NCBI RefSeq assembly: GCF_002236105.1
Contig: NZ_NIWU01000001.1
Span: forward strand, 992,001 to 1,056,000
Source: Pseudomonas umsongensis
Lineage (GTDB): Bacteria; Pseudomonadota; Gammaproteobacteria; Pseudomonadales; Pseudomonadaceae
DNA length: 64,000 nt
Direction: 5' to 3'
A program made the position numbers and the translations under genes. The notes under the pieces are model-generated. The model worked only from the letters and a program-made list of their open reading frames with translations. It had not been told where the DNA came from and did not search any database. How positions within the stretch are numbered: position 1 is the stretch's first letter; every line of letters starts with the position of its first letter. Positions 47,911 to 57,852 of this stretch are shown one piece after another.

Positions 47911-48321
47911 TCAATTTCCTCGGTATGTGGAGAAACCGTAAGGGCTCAGAAGCAACGGGATGTGATAGTGAGGAACGGTACCGTCCACCTCAAAAATGAC
48001 GGGTACCTCCGGAAAGAAGCTGGATGTTTTGTGCGACTTGAACCACTCGCCAGTCTTGAAGGTGACACGGTACGTACCTTTCTCCAGACCCCGACCTTCC
48101 GGATACAGCCCGGTAATACGACCTTGCTCATTGGTTGCCGCGCTGTTGAGCATGTCCCAGTTTTTCCCGTCCTGTTTTTCCAATGTGACATTGACTCCAG
48201 GGGAGGGCAGGCCATCCTGCAAGTTGAGTACATGCACGCTCAATGGATTTGCTGCCGCTGATGCAAGGGTTGAAAGGGCACTCAATACAGCGCCAGCGAA
48301 GAAACTTTTCAAAACGGTCAT
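47911..48321 (-). CDS. hiuH: Periplasmic 5-hydroxyisourate hydrolase (transthyretin-like)
   Basis: Protein of 136 residues from ATG 48321 behind AAGGAC, with a signal peptide ending S-A-A-A. Transthyretin-like marks: L-S-V-H-V-L-N, then Y-P-E-G-R-G, Y-R-V-T-F-K-T-G-E-W-F, and H-Y-H-I-P-L-L-L-S-P-Y-G-F-S. It ends Y-R-G-N, where the family tetrapeptide is Y-R-G-S. It hydrolyses 5-hydroxyisourate from urate oxidation. It follows the HbpS-like gene by 10 bases. In E. coli, hiuH is likewise beside the hprRS genes. Confidence 0.9.
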   Translation of the reverse strand: MTVLKSFFAGAVLSALSTLASAAANPLSVHVLNLQDGLPSPGVNVTLEKQDGKNWDMLNSAATNEQGRITGLYPEGRGLEKGTYRVTFKTGEWFKSHKTSSFFPEVPVIFEVDGTVPHYHIPLLLSPYGFSTYRGN

Positions 48322-48331
48322 GGTGATGTCC

Positions 48332-48835
48332 TTAATTTTTAACGGCAGGTAAAACTTTGTTGATAGCAACCTCTGCACAACCTTCATCGTTTGCAGCGCC
48401 CCCTGCACCGGCCACTCCGATGGCGCCAATGACCTGGCCATCGAATTTCAATGGCACGCCTCCGCCCAGCAGCAACAACTCATCAAGGGTGTTGAGGTTT
48501 TCAGCGTCTGGATTCGCGCGAGCGCGTTCAGCTAACAAACGCGTCGAAGTCTTGGTCGAGAGGGCGGTATAGGCTTTGCGTTGCGCGGCTAACGTGTTGT
48601 GCGGGCCGACATTGTCATCGCGTTGCACGGCAACCAGATTGCCCCCTCGGTCAACAACGGCGGCAACGGCCGTGCGGCCATCGGCGTGACAGGCCGTCAG
48701 CGCGGCATTTAGCAAATCGTTGGCCATTGCAAGTGACACGTCCTTGCGCTGCGCAACTTGATCCGGGGCTGCAACGGCGAATGCAGAGCTCATTGCGAGT
48801 GGGATCAGCAATGAAGTCGATAGGCTTTTACGCAT
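48332..48835 (-). CDS. Periplasmic HbpS/GlcG-family haem-binding-like protein
   Basis: Protein of 167 residues from ATG 48835 behind AAGGAA, with a signal peptide ending A-V-A-A. The core matches HbpS/GlcG (A-V-V-D-R-G-G-N-L-V-A-V-Q-R-D-D, then A-Q-R-K-A-Y-T-A, and G-V-P-L-K-F-D-G-Q-V-I-G-A-I-G-V). In Streptomyces HbpS is an extracellular redox/haem sensor that works with the SenS/SenR two-component system. Here it lies divergent from a two-component system and just ahead of hiuH, which suggests a related stress role (inference). Confidence 0.85.
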   Translation of the reverse strand: MRKSLSTSLLIPLAMSSAFAVAAPDQVAQRKDVSLAMANDLLNAALTACHADGRTAVAAVVDRGGNLVAVQRDDNVGPHNTLAAQRKAYTALSTKTSTRLLAERARANPDAENLNTLDELLLLGGGVPLKFDGQVIGAIGVAGAGGAANDEGCAEVAINKVLPAVKN

Positions 48836-48918
48836 GCTGTTTCCTTGGTGGGTTGAGTCTGTCTGAGTCATTGCCAGACATCATGAACAGCGCCCCCCGT
48901 CAGAATGATTGCCTGCGG

Positions 48919-48934
48919 ATTACGAATATGTAAT
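48919..48934. promoter_or_regulatory. HprR/CusR-type box (ATTAC-N6-GTAAT)
   Basis: ATTAC-GAATAT-GTAAT followed by G. The E. coli HprR/CusR box is CATTAC-AAAATT-GTAATG, with the same half-sites and spacing. It lies between the divergent hbpS-like and hprR-like genes, 51 bases before the regulator's start and about 84 before hbpS. Confidence 0.75.
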
Positions 48935-48985
48935 GTGAGAAATCAGCGAAGCGGGCTAGCCTTCGCGCCAGTCCTGGAGGAAAAA

Positions 48986-49653
<668 letters not shown>

Positions 49654-49657
<4 letters not shown>

Positions 49658-51024
49658 CTCTTTTTCCGCGCACCCTGAGCCTGCGCCTGGCGATCATGTT
49701 CGCATTGGTCAGCGCACTGTTACTGGGCTCCATTGGTTTTTATCTTTATCAATCGTTACAGCGAGAGATTGCGTGGCGCGACGACCAGGCCCTGCTGGGA
49801 CGCCTGGAGCGAATGCAAGCATTGATCAGCGATAGCGACAGCATCGAGCAACTGCGAGGTCGGCCCAAGCTTTACGAAAACATGCTGGGCAATCGCGACA
49901 GTCTGCTATGGATTGTCGATGACACCGGCAAGGTGTTGATCGAAATCAACCCGGTGGGTATGACTTTTCCAAAGTTGCCGGCTGCCCCCCAGGCGCGCCT
50001 TGTTGAGGATCACTCTTCCGAGCCTGTGCGGCTTGCCTGGCAGGATGTCATGCAGGGTGATCGCGGTTTGACCCTGATTGCTGGCAAGTTGTTGGGGGAG
50101 CGCGACCAAATGCTGGGGGCTTACCGGCTCAAGCTCTGGGTGGCCATGTCAGTCGGTGCGCTGCTGGCGTTCGCATTCGGCTGGTGGGTCAGTCAACGAG
50201 GCTTGCACCCTGTGCGCCTGCTGGCCAAGCGCGCTGCCGGAATCGATGTGCAGCATCTGCATCTGCGGCTGGATGAGTTCATTGAGCTGAATGAGCTCAA
50301 ACCGCTGTGTAATGCCCTCAACCAGATGCTTGCACGCCTTGAGGACGGATTCGCCCAGCTTTCACGTTTCTCCGAAGACCTCGCCCATGAGATGCGAACC
50401 CCACTAGGCAACCTGATGGGACATACCCAACAAACCCTGAGGCGCAGTCGTTCTATAGAGGACTATCAGAATCTGCTGGTTTCCAATCAGGAAGAGTATG
50501 AAAGGCTGGCCCGCATGATCGACAGCATGCTGTTTCTCGCTCGCACCGAGCAGCCAAACGCGTGCGTAAAATTCGAGCAAATCAACCTGCACGATCTGAT
50601 CGAGCAGCTCTGTGAGTATTTCGAAGGGGTAGCGCAAGAACGAGATGTACAGCTGATAAACCAGGCCCGGGATCAATTGCTGGGGGATCCAGGCTTGATC
50701 CGTCGAGCACTGGCTAACTTGCTGGCGAATGCGCTGCGCTATGCAACTCCTACCTCTGCAGTGACGATCTGCAGCAGGGTTTTGGAGCACCGTCTCAACA
50801 TCACGGTGCACAACCACGGCGAGCCGATTGCTGTAGAACATCTTCCACGATTGTTTGAGCGCTTTTACCGGTGTGACCCATCACGCAATCAACCCGACGA
50901 TTCAGGTGGTCTGGGATTGGCCATCGTTCGTTCGATTATGCAACTGCATGGCGGTGGTATAACCGTTGATAGCAGTGACGCAGGTACGAGCTTTCACTTG
51001 GAGTTTCCGCTTATAAACGCCTGA
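49654..51024 (+). CDS. hprS: Sensor histidine kinase, heavy metal/HprS type
   Basis: Protein of 456 residues starting at TTG 49654 (TTGA overlap with the regulator, GAGGTG upstream). Two membrane helices (about 10-35 and 163-185) bound a periplasmic sensor. HAMP follows, then the H-box [15 protein letters not shown]-box [12 protein letters not shown] and G-box G-G-L-G-L-A-I-V. It is in the CusS/IrlS heavy-metal kinase family, which includes HprS, a sensor of peroxide and hypochlorous acid through periplasmic or membrane residues. Confidence 0.87.
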
Positions 51025-51333
51025 GCTCAAACCGAAGGTATTGCACACGACACAGCGAATGATGGCAAATTGCCCTATAGTGAGTCTCGTTGCAGTGGTG
51101 ACCATCGAGGAAGCAGCAAATGGAGCTCGAAAATTTTTCTTTCGAGCACATGCGAAAGGGGGAGTCGCAGTGCAGAGCACAAATCGTATCGGATCTGATT
51201 CCTTGGGAATTTTTTTCAATGCTCAGCGACCTTTAAATCGGCATTTATCGTTCGTTCACCCGCGATCTCTTTTAGCTTCAACGGTGCTTGCCAAGGCTCG
51301 GCTCTCACTCTGCGCCTTGGAAAAGTTAAAGTG
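51025..51333. other. Intergenic, no gene seen
   Basis: Between the sensor kinase and the diguanylate cyclase. It probably contains the promoter of the latter; no clear motif was found. Confidence 0.45.
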
Positions 51334-52893
51334 ATGCTCACCAGGCGGCGCCGCTCCCTGGCAGGTTTCATTATCCTCGCTGTCGGATTGGTCGGTTTTT
51401 CAGCTCTGTTACTGCTGAAGTCTGAGACTGAGCGTAGAGAAAAGCGTTTCTCGGAATACGTGCAAAATATTTCAGGTATCGTGCGAAATCAGCTTGATAC
51501 TAATGAGGCTGTGCTGGCGGGTTTCTCGGCATTTCTTCAGGCCGTCGATCAGAGCGATACGGAAGCTGCGGCCCGGTATGCAGCTGTCGTTTTAGCCGCT
51601 TACCCTCATATTTATATGCTTGAGGCGGCGCGGGCGGTACCCATCGCCGAACAGGCGGCTTTTGAAGATCTGTTGCGCCGTACTTGGCGTCCAGACTTTC
51701 AACTCAAGGATTTTCCGAGTCTCACTCACCAACCTGCGCAACATCAGGTCTATCTCAATGAGACTTGGCCTGTGTTGTTCATGTACCCCTTACTCCCTGA
51801 ATCGAGTTCGATCTATGGCGTCAAGCTAGAAACCGTCGCCTATCTCTCCTATGCGTTGGCTCGAACACACAATAATCAGAAGCCGGTCGTATCGCCTGTT
51901 TTCTCAATGTATGAGGGCGGTGACGCTTACATTCTGATGCAGTCAGTCATTCGTCCTGAACAGGATCGAGAGAACACTCGCCCCAATTTCTTTGGCAGCA
52001 CGATGGTGTCTTTGCTTTTGATCAAGACGGATTCGCTAAAGGATGCTGTGAGTTATGCGAACGTGGATCCCCTGGTTCGCGTCAGTGCGGCCCTGAAAAC
52101 CGCTGCAGGATCTGAAAGCAATGTTTTTTCAACGCAGACCGAGCAAGCCTGTATCTTGGATCGCTTCCTATTACCGGCGCTATCTGACCGGGTCGAGATC
52201 AGGAGTGTTTCGCAACCGATGACCTTGTTGTTTGAGCGTCAGTTGCGATTGGAGGATATTCTGACAGCGCAAACATTGATCATCCTTGCGGTTCTCGCGG
52301 GGGCGTTCGTGCTTGTGCCTGTGGTGTTGACTCGGCATTTCAAAGCGATCGAAAGAGCAGAGGTTGAACACGAACGCTCGGTTTATCTCGCAACTCATGA
52401 CGTGCTCACCCAATTGCCTAATCGCTACCTTTTCGCCGATCGCTTTGAACAGGCCTCCGCCGATTGGAAAGTGAACGGGGTTCCGTTTGCCGTGCTGTTG
52501 ATCGACCTGGATCACTTCAAGGATATCAACGATAAGTACGGCCATGAGGTCGGCGATCAGGTTCTCCGAGCGGTCGCAAATCGCATGCTTCAAGCCACTC
52601 GCTCGTGTGACACCATCGCACGCTACGGCGGGGATGAGTTCGTGATTCTGGTTACAGGCATTACCCACCCCGAGAGTGCGGAACTGAAGGCGGCGAGAGT
52701 GCTCGAAACCATCGAGCAGACAGTCGTGACCAGTGCGGGAGAGCTTTCAATATCGTGCAGTATTGGTGTCTCGCTCTGTCCTATCCATGGCAATAGTCTC
52801 GATACATTGCTTAAGGCAGCGGATCAGGCCATGTATGGCGTTAAACAACTGGGGCGAAGAGGAGTCGCGATGACTGAGTCCCCGCAAGCTTGA
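51334..52893 (+). CDS. Diguanylate cyclase with periplasmic CHASE-type sensor
   Basis: Protein of 519 residues (ATG 51334; GTG 51331 is an alternative). A membrane helix at about 10-28 and a second near 315-330 bound a CHASE-like sensor region with Y-P-H-I-Y-M-L-E-A-A and P-V-V-S-P-V-F. The GGDEF domain has L-T-Q-L-P-N-R-Y-L-F and intact Y-G-G-D-E-F. R-S-C-D five residues upstream is a product-inhibition I-site. It should make c-di-GMP under feedback control. It is the counterpart of the EAL protein 6 kb away. Confidence 0.92.
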   Translation: MLTRRRRSLAGFIILAVGLVGFSALLLLKSETERREKRFSEYVQNISGIVRNQLDTNEAVLAGFSAFLQAVDQSDTEAAARYAAVVLAAYPHIYMLEAARAVPIAEQAAFEDLLRRTWRPDFQLKDFPSLTHQPAQHQVYLNETWPVLFMYPLLPESSSIYGVKLETVAYLSYALARTHNNQKPVVSPVFSMYEGGDAYILMQSVIRPEQDRENTRPNFFGSTMVSLLLIKTDSLKDAVSYANVDPLVRVSAALKTAAGSESNVFSTQTEQACILDRFLLPALSDRVEIRSVSQPMTLLFERQLRLEDILTAQTLIILAVLAGAFVLVPVVLTRHFKAIERAEVEHERSVYLATHDVLTQLPNRYLFADRFEQASADWKVNGVPFAVLLIDLDHFKDINDKYGHEVGDQVLRAVANRMLQATRSCDTIARYGGDEFVILVTGITHPESAELKAARVLETIEQTVVTSAGELSISCSIGVSLCPIHGNSLDTLLKAADQAMYGVKQLGRRGVAMTESPQA

Positions 52894-53136
52894 GATGCTT
52901 ATAGGATGTTCAGGCTCATTTAATCGCTAAGTTCGGCAACAAAAAAAGCCAGGGAGCCAGGCTCTATTAAAGGTTCTCTGGATGCAGATATCATTTTTGC
53001 ATATCGGCATTCCGACTTCTGATGCGGCCTTCCAGATTGAAATAACTTGCAACTCTTGTGTGATTGAGAAACCGCACGCGTCTCTCTAGATTTGATGTCG
53101 CAATGCCGGGCCCCTCTGACAGCTACCCGCTGCCAT

Positions 53137-53180
53137 GTCGGAGTTGCAGTTTGTACAACTTCGACACTTAGAGGAGGGGC
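53137..53180 (+). promoter_or_regulatory. 5' leader hairpin before the terC gene
   Basis: GTCGGAGTTG / CAACTTCGAC form a 10-bp stem (one G-T pair) with a 9-base loop at 53137-53165, just before the ribosome site GAGGAGGGGC. GGCCCCTCT at about 53109-53117 can pair with AGGGGC of that site, so two alternative folds are possible. No clear match to the yybP-ykoY manganese riboswitch was found. Confidence 0.35.
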
Positions 53181-53182
53181 TC

Positions 53183-54175
53183 ATGACTGCCCTAGAACCG
53201 TTCTTCCTGGCCGAGTTCCTCGGCACCGCCACTTGGTTGTGGCTAGTCTTTATCAGCATCGTGATAGGCCTGTTGGTCTTCGACCTCGGGGTTCTCCACC
53301 GTGAGCAGCGAGAAATCGGCGTTACTGAAAGTCTGCTGCTGTCTGCTGGCTATATCACGGCTGGCTTGCTGTTTGGCCTCTGGGTCTGGCAGGTCAAGGG
53401 GGTTGACGCCGGGATGGATTTCTACACCGGTTTTCTGATCGAGAAATCGTTGTCGATGGACAACGTGTTCCTGATGGCGATGATCTTCAGCTTCCTCTCT
53501 ATCCCGCGCAGGTATCAGCACGAGGTGCTGTTCTGGGGCATTCTCGGTGTCATCGTGATGCGCGCGATCATGATTGGCCTGGGGGCGGCGCTGATCGCCG
53601 AGTTCAGCTGGATTCTCTATGTGTTCGGCATCTTCCTGCTGTTAACTGGAGTGAAGATGCTGTTCAGCAAGGTCGATGCCCATCCAAACCTTAGCGAAAA
53701 CCTGCTGGTGAAGTTCCTGCGCAAACACATGCGGGTGACCGAGCAACTGCATGAAGGGCGCTTCTTTGTCCGTCAGGCAGATGCCAGCGGCAAGTCCGTG
53801 GTCTGGGCGACGCCGTTGTTCTTGGCCTTGGTGCTGATCGAGTGTGCCGACCTGGTGTTCGCCGTGGACAGTGTGCCGGCGATCTTCGCCATCACCCAAG
53901 ACCCCTTCATCGTCTACACCTCGAACATCTTCGCCATCCTTGGCCTGCGTGCGTTGTATTTCGCCCTGGCGGCGATGATTCACCGCTTCGCCTACCTAAA
54001 GTACGCGCTGGCACTGGTGCTGGTGTTTATCGGAGGCAAGATCTTCCTGGTCGGCATCATCGGCAAGATTCCGGCGGTTATTTCCCTGAGCGTGACCCTG
54101 GTGTTGCTGCTGGGCGGTGTGCTGCTGTCGCTGTGGAAAACCCGCGTCCAGGCCTCTGCTGGCACGCAGGAGTAA
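53183..54175 (+). CDS. TerC family membrane protein (Alx-like)
   Basis: Protein of 330 residues from ATG 53183 behind GAGGAGGGG. About nine membrane helices. Family signatures are S-L-S-M-D-N-V-F-L-M-A-M-I-F and E-C-A-D-L-V-F-A-V-D-S-V-P-A-I-F-A, whose acidic residues are thought to bind metal. Relatives such as Alx export manganese or support metal loading of secreted proteins. It may protect against metal stress; a structured leader lies upstream. Confidence 0.92.
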   Translation: MTALEPFFLAEFLGTATWLWLVFISIVIGLLVFDLGVLHREQREIGVTESLLLSAGYITAGLLFGLWVWQVKGVDAGMDFYTGFLIEKSLSMDNVFLMAMIFSFLSIPRRYQHEVLFWGILGVIVMRAIMIGLGAALIAEFSWILYVFGIFLLLTGVKMLFSKVDAHPNLSENLLVKFLRKHMRVTEQLHEGRFFVRQADASGKSVVWATPLFLALVLIECADLVFAVDSVPAIFAITQDPFIVYTSNIFAILGLRALYFALAAMIHRFAYLKYALALVLVFIGGKIFLVGIIGKIPAVISLSVTLVLLLGGVLLSLWKTRVQASAGTQE

Positions 54176-54323
54176 ATCCAAAAAGGTGGTGGCCCCGGTC
54201 GGCTACCTCCTAGCGAATTGGCGACTCTGAGAAATGGGGTAGTGATGAACAAGACGCTGCAAAGGATACCAAAGGGGCTATTACTGCTGCCGGCGCAGTC
54301 GAATTAGTTTTGGCCAAGGTCAG

Positions 54324-55274
54324 TTATCCCACCACGAGGCGTGTTTGCCTGCGATAAAAGACGTGAATTGCCCATACCACCCCGACCAATAGCAACCCTG
54401 TCCCAAGCGCTTCCATAGGAGAGGGCCAGCGTTGGTTGATCAGCAGGCCCATCGTAGTTGCATAAATGGTTCCGCTGGCGATCAATTGCCCGCTGAGCGC
54501 CAAAGGTAGACGTCGAGTTGCAATTGACCACGCCCAGGCACCCGCAAGGGTAGCCCCTAACCCCTGAATCAACCCACAGACTAATAGCGCCTGAGTACCT
54601 GCTAACCCGCTCGGATGGCTAGCGAAGTGGGACAGGTTCAAGTGCAGACCAACGGGTATGAACGCCAGCATCTCGACGCTGCACATGAAGATCAGCATGG
54701 CTGACCACAACATGGGCGACATGCTTGGGCGCTGAGCCAAAGCACTTTCATTTAACAATCCAAAGCCCGTCCAAAATCCAATTGCCATTAACGATGCGAG
54801 CAGCCCCAGCAGTATCGAATGGGTCGGGAGCACCACCTTTGCGGCGCTAAAATCAAACACGCTCAAGTTGACCAAACTTATGCCCAATGCGGCCACCAGC
54901 AGCGGCCCGGCAATGGCGCGCCAGGGCACGCTGGAGCTTCGCATGTTGCCGGCGATCGCTAGCACAATCGGTACTGACCCCATCATTACCGGAGGAATCA
55001 CCGGCCCAGCTGCCAAGACCGCAGTGGTGATCAGGAAGAAGTAGCCGATGTATCCCAAGAAGCCCAGCAGTGCTGCACAGGCCCAGTCGGTGAGTCGCAA
55101 TTGCCTCACTTCGCTACGGTAAACAAACAGCACAAGCAGACTACCTAAACCGGCAAAGGCATAGCTCACCACAGCCAGATCAAAAAGGCTGTAATCGCCG
55201 ACCAACCCCGGAAAGATGTAGAGAAGTGACCAGGAAAAAGTGGCGGCAATGGCCGCTATTAAACCTAGAGTCAT
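54324..55274 (-). CDS. DMT-superfamily (EamA-like) transporter
   Basis: Protein of 316 residues from ATG 55274 behind AAGGAGCAG, overlapping the TetR stop by four bases (ATGA). Ten membrane helices in two similar halves, with G-P-V-I-P-P-V-M-M-G-S-V-P-I-V-L-A in the first. It is a likely exporter of a metabolite or drug, made with and controlled by the TetR protein encoded just before it. Confidence 0.85.
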   Translation of the reverse strand: MTLGLIAAIAATFSWSLLYIFPGLVGDYSLFDLAVVSYAFAGLGSLLVLFVYRSEVRQLRLTDWACAALLGFLGYIGYFFLITTAVLAAGPVIPPVMMGSVPIVLAIAGNMRSSSVPWRAIAGPLLVAALGISLVNLSVFDFSAAKVVLPTHSILLGLLASLMAIGFWTGFGLLNESALAQRPSMSPMLWSAMLIFMCSVEMLAFIPVGLHLNLSHFASHPSGLAGTQALLVCGLIQGLGATLAGAWAWSIATRRLPLALSGQLIASGTIYATTMGLLINQRWPSPMEALGTGLLLVGVVWAIHVFYRRQTRLVVG

Positions 55275-55861
55275 ACGCTCTGCTCCTTCTGGCATAGCTT
55301 CCGGATCCAGCAATGAGCTACGTGCCGGGCAGTGTCGAATACCCGCACATCCTGGCCCATGGCGCCGCTGACAAAACTACCCTCCAGCAAGATAAAGAGC
55401 CCCTCAGCAACTGCGTCAGGGTCGCTTGTACCGGCGCTCACAGCCAAATCAGTAAGTTTTTCGCGTATCCCTTGCTTATGCCTGCTCACTGCCAAATGCA
55501 CAGGGTGGCTAAACTGGGGGAATTCAGCCGCACTGTTGACGAACAGGCACCCGCGCTCGCTATCTTGCAAAAGAAAGCGTTGATACAAATCGAAAAAAGC
55601 GAGCATGCCACTGACCGGGTCAGGATGCCCTGCCAAGGTGCGCGCTACCTCTTCACGCCAGCGTCGGTCACGCTCCTCAAGGCAAGCCACTATCAGCGCA
55701 TCTTTGGAGGGGAAATGGTTGTAGAGCGTCATCTTGGTAACGCCCGCCATCGCGGCGATGGCCATCACACCAGTAATGTTTATACCTTGTGACAGAAATA
55801 GCTTCAGCGCTGAGTCAATCAAGCGCTCGCGGGTATTGTCCAATTTAAGGCACTCCGGCAT
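55271..55861 (-). CDS. TetR-family repressor of the adjacent exporter
   Basis: Protein of 196 residues from ATG 55861. The helix-turn-helix is G-V-M-A-I-A-A-M-A-G-V-T-K-M-T-L-Y-N-H-F; the effector half has L-L-Q-D-S-E-R-G-C-L-F-V-N-S-A-A-E-F. It resembles the AcuR/NemR-like group with a conserved G-C-L-F/P. It is co-transcribed with the DMT gene (ATGA overlap). A palindrome 20 bases upstream may be its own operator. Confidence 0.88.
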   Translation of the reverse strand: MPECLKLDNTRERLIDSALKLFLSQGINITGVMAIAAMAGVTKMTLYNHFPSKDALIVACLEERDRRWREEVARTLAGHPDPVSGMLAFFDLYQRFLLQDSERGCLFVNSAAEFPQFSHPVHLAVSRHKQGIREKLTDLAVSAGTSDPDAVAEGLFILLEGSFVSGAMGQDVRVFDTARHVAHCWIRKLCQKEQSV

Positions 55862-55880
55862 AGCGACGGAATTGACTATA

Positions 55881-55892
55881 CTGACCGGTAAG
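55881..55892. promoter_or_regulatory. Candidate TetR operator
   Basis: CT-G-ACCGGT-A-AG, palindromic except at two positions, 20 bases upstream of the tetR start and within a likely promoter (TATACT just before it). Confidence 0.4.
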
Positions 55893-55945
55893 ATCTGGAT
55901 GTACCCAAATACGACCTGAATCATGGCCGCTACGACACAAGCCAC

Positions 55946-56272
55946 AGCATGCTAAGGCGGCAGTAAATCGTAGGTTTGGCCAATCAGGACGTTCGCTACG
56001 CTAGCTAAACGCACCCTGCACCCGAGTGGTTAACGCATACGCTCTTGCCTCTGGTATGTGACGGGAATCGATCCACTGGGTAAGGATGTGCATTTATGGG
56101 GCTAGTTGTAGAGGTCGGCAAAGCGCCAATAACATCATCTTTGAAGCCGATTACGCTTGCAGCGACGTTTGAGGGCTTGCCTATTACATCGGATAAATCA
56201 CTGAAGCTGGAACAAGCCCGTTTTCTGGCAATTTAGCGCCACGATGCTATCTTTTAACATCTATCAACCGAA
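55946..56272. other. Intergenic, no gene seen
   Basis: Upstream of the TetR gene. Reading frames are broken by stops and nothing is recognised. Confidence 0.5.
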
Positions 56273-56508
56273 ATGGAGGTCGTCTTCAAGAAACCGATCG
56301 CTTCGAAGCAATAGGTAAGTTTGGACGGCAATACACGATTGTTGAATCAACGAGCCAGTCGTCACGAGATGCCATGATTGGCGATGAGTCAAAGTGGGTT
56401 AACGGATCATCATATTTGCGCGCGATAGATTTTGGGCCGGTCAGTCAAATCAGCGATTCCGAGTTTATAATTTTTCTCACCGGAGAAAAAGTGAAGAGGC
56501 TTAAATGA
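56273..56508 (+). pseudogene. Small conserved hypothetical protein with a one-base deletion
   Basis: ATG 56273 opens M-E-V-V-F-K, then the frame is lost. From 56290 another frame reads E-T-D-R-F-E-A-I-G-K-F-G-R-Q-Y-T-I-V and runs 72 codons to a TGA at 56508, ending F-L-T-G-E-K-V-K-R-L-K. Small proteins with F-K-E-T-D-R-F-E-A-x-G-K and a T-G-E end are familiar in proteobacteria. Adding one G (AAGAAACC to AAGGAAACC at about 56290) would restore the gene. No ribosome site is obvious. Confidence 0.45.
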
Positions 56509-56612
56509 GCGCATTTCAATTTTCCGATTACCAAATCAAGTAAAGCAAACCGAGCTTGTTAGATCGCGGACTAAGTAGTAGCTAGAATTTTAAGGTCTAC
56601 GATAAGACCCAA

Positions 56613-57071
56613 TTAATGCCACTGACGTTTTATTTCCTGCCACTGCTCGTCTGACAGCCACTTATCTGCCAACGGAAAGAAAATATTTTCCTCCGAGTCC
56701 ATATGATCGAAATATTTTTTGATAAAGTCATCGATAGTGTCAGCAATTACTCTCGTTTCCTGAGTTGTATCCTCCAACATCTTTAGCTGTCCAGCAATGC
56801 GTCCAAATGCTTGATGATCTCGCTCGATATCCTTGACCCGTTGGTGGATCGGTGCCTCAGTCCCTAGCAAATACAGCCGAATAAGTTCTTCATTTTCATG
56901 GTGGTGTTGTTCTTCGTCACCATGCATGGCTTCCAGCATCTTGAACAACAACTTGCAGTCATCAGAACCATCGGATTCATGCCTTATCTTCCTCAGCAAC
57001 TCTTTGATCTGAGTGATTTTTATAGCTGCCTCATGATGATAGGCCTGAAGTTCTTTCAACAAGACGTTCAT
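56613..57071 (-). CDS. Hemerythrin-like di-iron protein
   Basis: Protein of 152 residues, ATG 57071 behind GAGG. Hemerythrin ligands are visible: H-H-E near residue 12, H-G-D-E-E-Q-H-H-H-E-N-E, R-D-H-Q-A-F, and Y-F-D-H-M-D-S-E-E-N-I-F-F-P-L near 125-139. The four-helix bundle binds a di-iron site for oxygen or NO sensing, or protects iron-sulfur proteins. Flanking DNA is AT-rich. Confidence 0.88.
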   Translation of the reverse strand: MNVLLKELQAYHHEAAIKITQIKELLRKIRHESDGSDDCKLLFKMLEAMHGDEEQHHHENEELIRLYLLGTEAPIHQRVKDIERDHQAFGRIAGQLKMLEDTTQETRVIADTIDDFIKKYFDHMDSEENIFFPLADKWLSDEQWQEIKRQWH

Positions 57072-57711
57072 ATCAAAACCTCGTCACGACACCAAACCAT
57101 CTCACAGAAAAATTTATTAACTAGCAACCTCAAAGGCAACCAATATTTTAAATTTCCATATATATCAATACCTTGTTAATCGAGCTCGCCAAAATGACTT
57201 AACATTTTTAGTATAGGCGAGCATAGAGCTCTCATCCCCGAAAATTTGCCGCCTTTTGAAAGAATTAAATATTAAATGAATAATCATATGCACCATTTAG
57301 ATCTTTCGGATGTCGTCGCGCGAATACCGAGGGAGAGAGCGGTGCCGCCCATAAGGTAGATCCCGAGCGTTTTTTAGGAAGCTTCCAGTCAACTCATGTC
57401 CGCTCATGCTCCAAATCGGAAATTGACAACGGTCGTTTGCGATGGTGTCATATGGCCACTAATAGCGAAGGGGGCTTGGATAGGGCGTGAAGATGATATC
57501 GAGAGCTGTTGTCCCTGAAATTCGAACGGAAAGGGGATCCATGCGAAACAAAACGGATTTCTACTGCGAGACCACGACCAGAGCTTTTAATCTCTGTGCC
57601 TAATGTGTAGAAGCTGCGACTGAAGACCACCTACCAGACTCAAGTTGAAGGCGTAGATCCTCGGGTGCTTTGAGTCCCTGCAGGAGACGTACTCTTATCT
57701 GTTTCACACTC
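57072..57711. other. AT-rich intergenic stretch, no gene seen
   Basis: About 640 bases between the hemerythrin gene start and the DUF2256 stop. Open stretches are short and lack motifs. Base composition is clearly lower in GC than the surroundings. Confidence 0.5.
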
Positions 57712-57852
57712 TCACCATTCAATGCTCCTGCGCCGTTGGCAACGCTGCGAGCAATAGCGCACTTGAGCCCAGCAGCGCGCCCATTTCTTGCGCCAGGCGA
57801 AGGGCAGTCCGCAGACCGCACAGGTTTTGACCGGGAGTTCACTCTTCTTCAA
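57712..57852 (-). CDS. DUF2256 small Cys-rich protein
   Basis: 46 residues from a TTG (57852) that overlaps the photolyase stop (TTGA), with GGGGAG upstream. It has [18 protein letters not shown] and V-R-Y-C-S-Q-R-C, four or more Cys in zinc-ribbon order. This is the DUF2256 family, often next to photolyase/cryptochrome genes. Function unknown; zinc binding is likely. Confidence 0.82.
   Translation of the reverse strand: MKKSELPVKTCAVCGLPFAWRKKWARCWAQVRYCSQRCQRRRSIEW

Noticed and set aside
53090..53182. yybP-ykoY manganese riboswitch before terC
   Set aside because: Alx-type genes often have one, but the conserved core bases were not found here; only a plain hairpin is reported.
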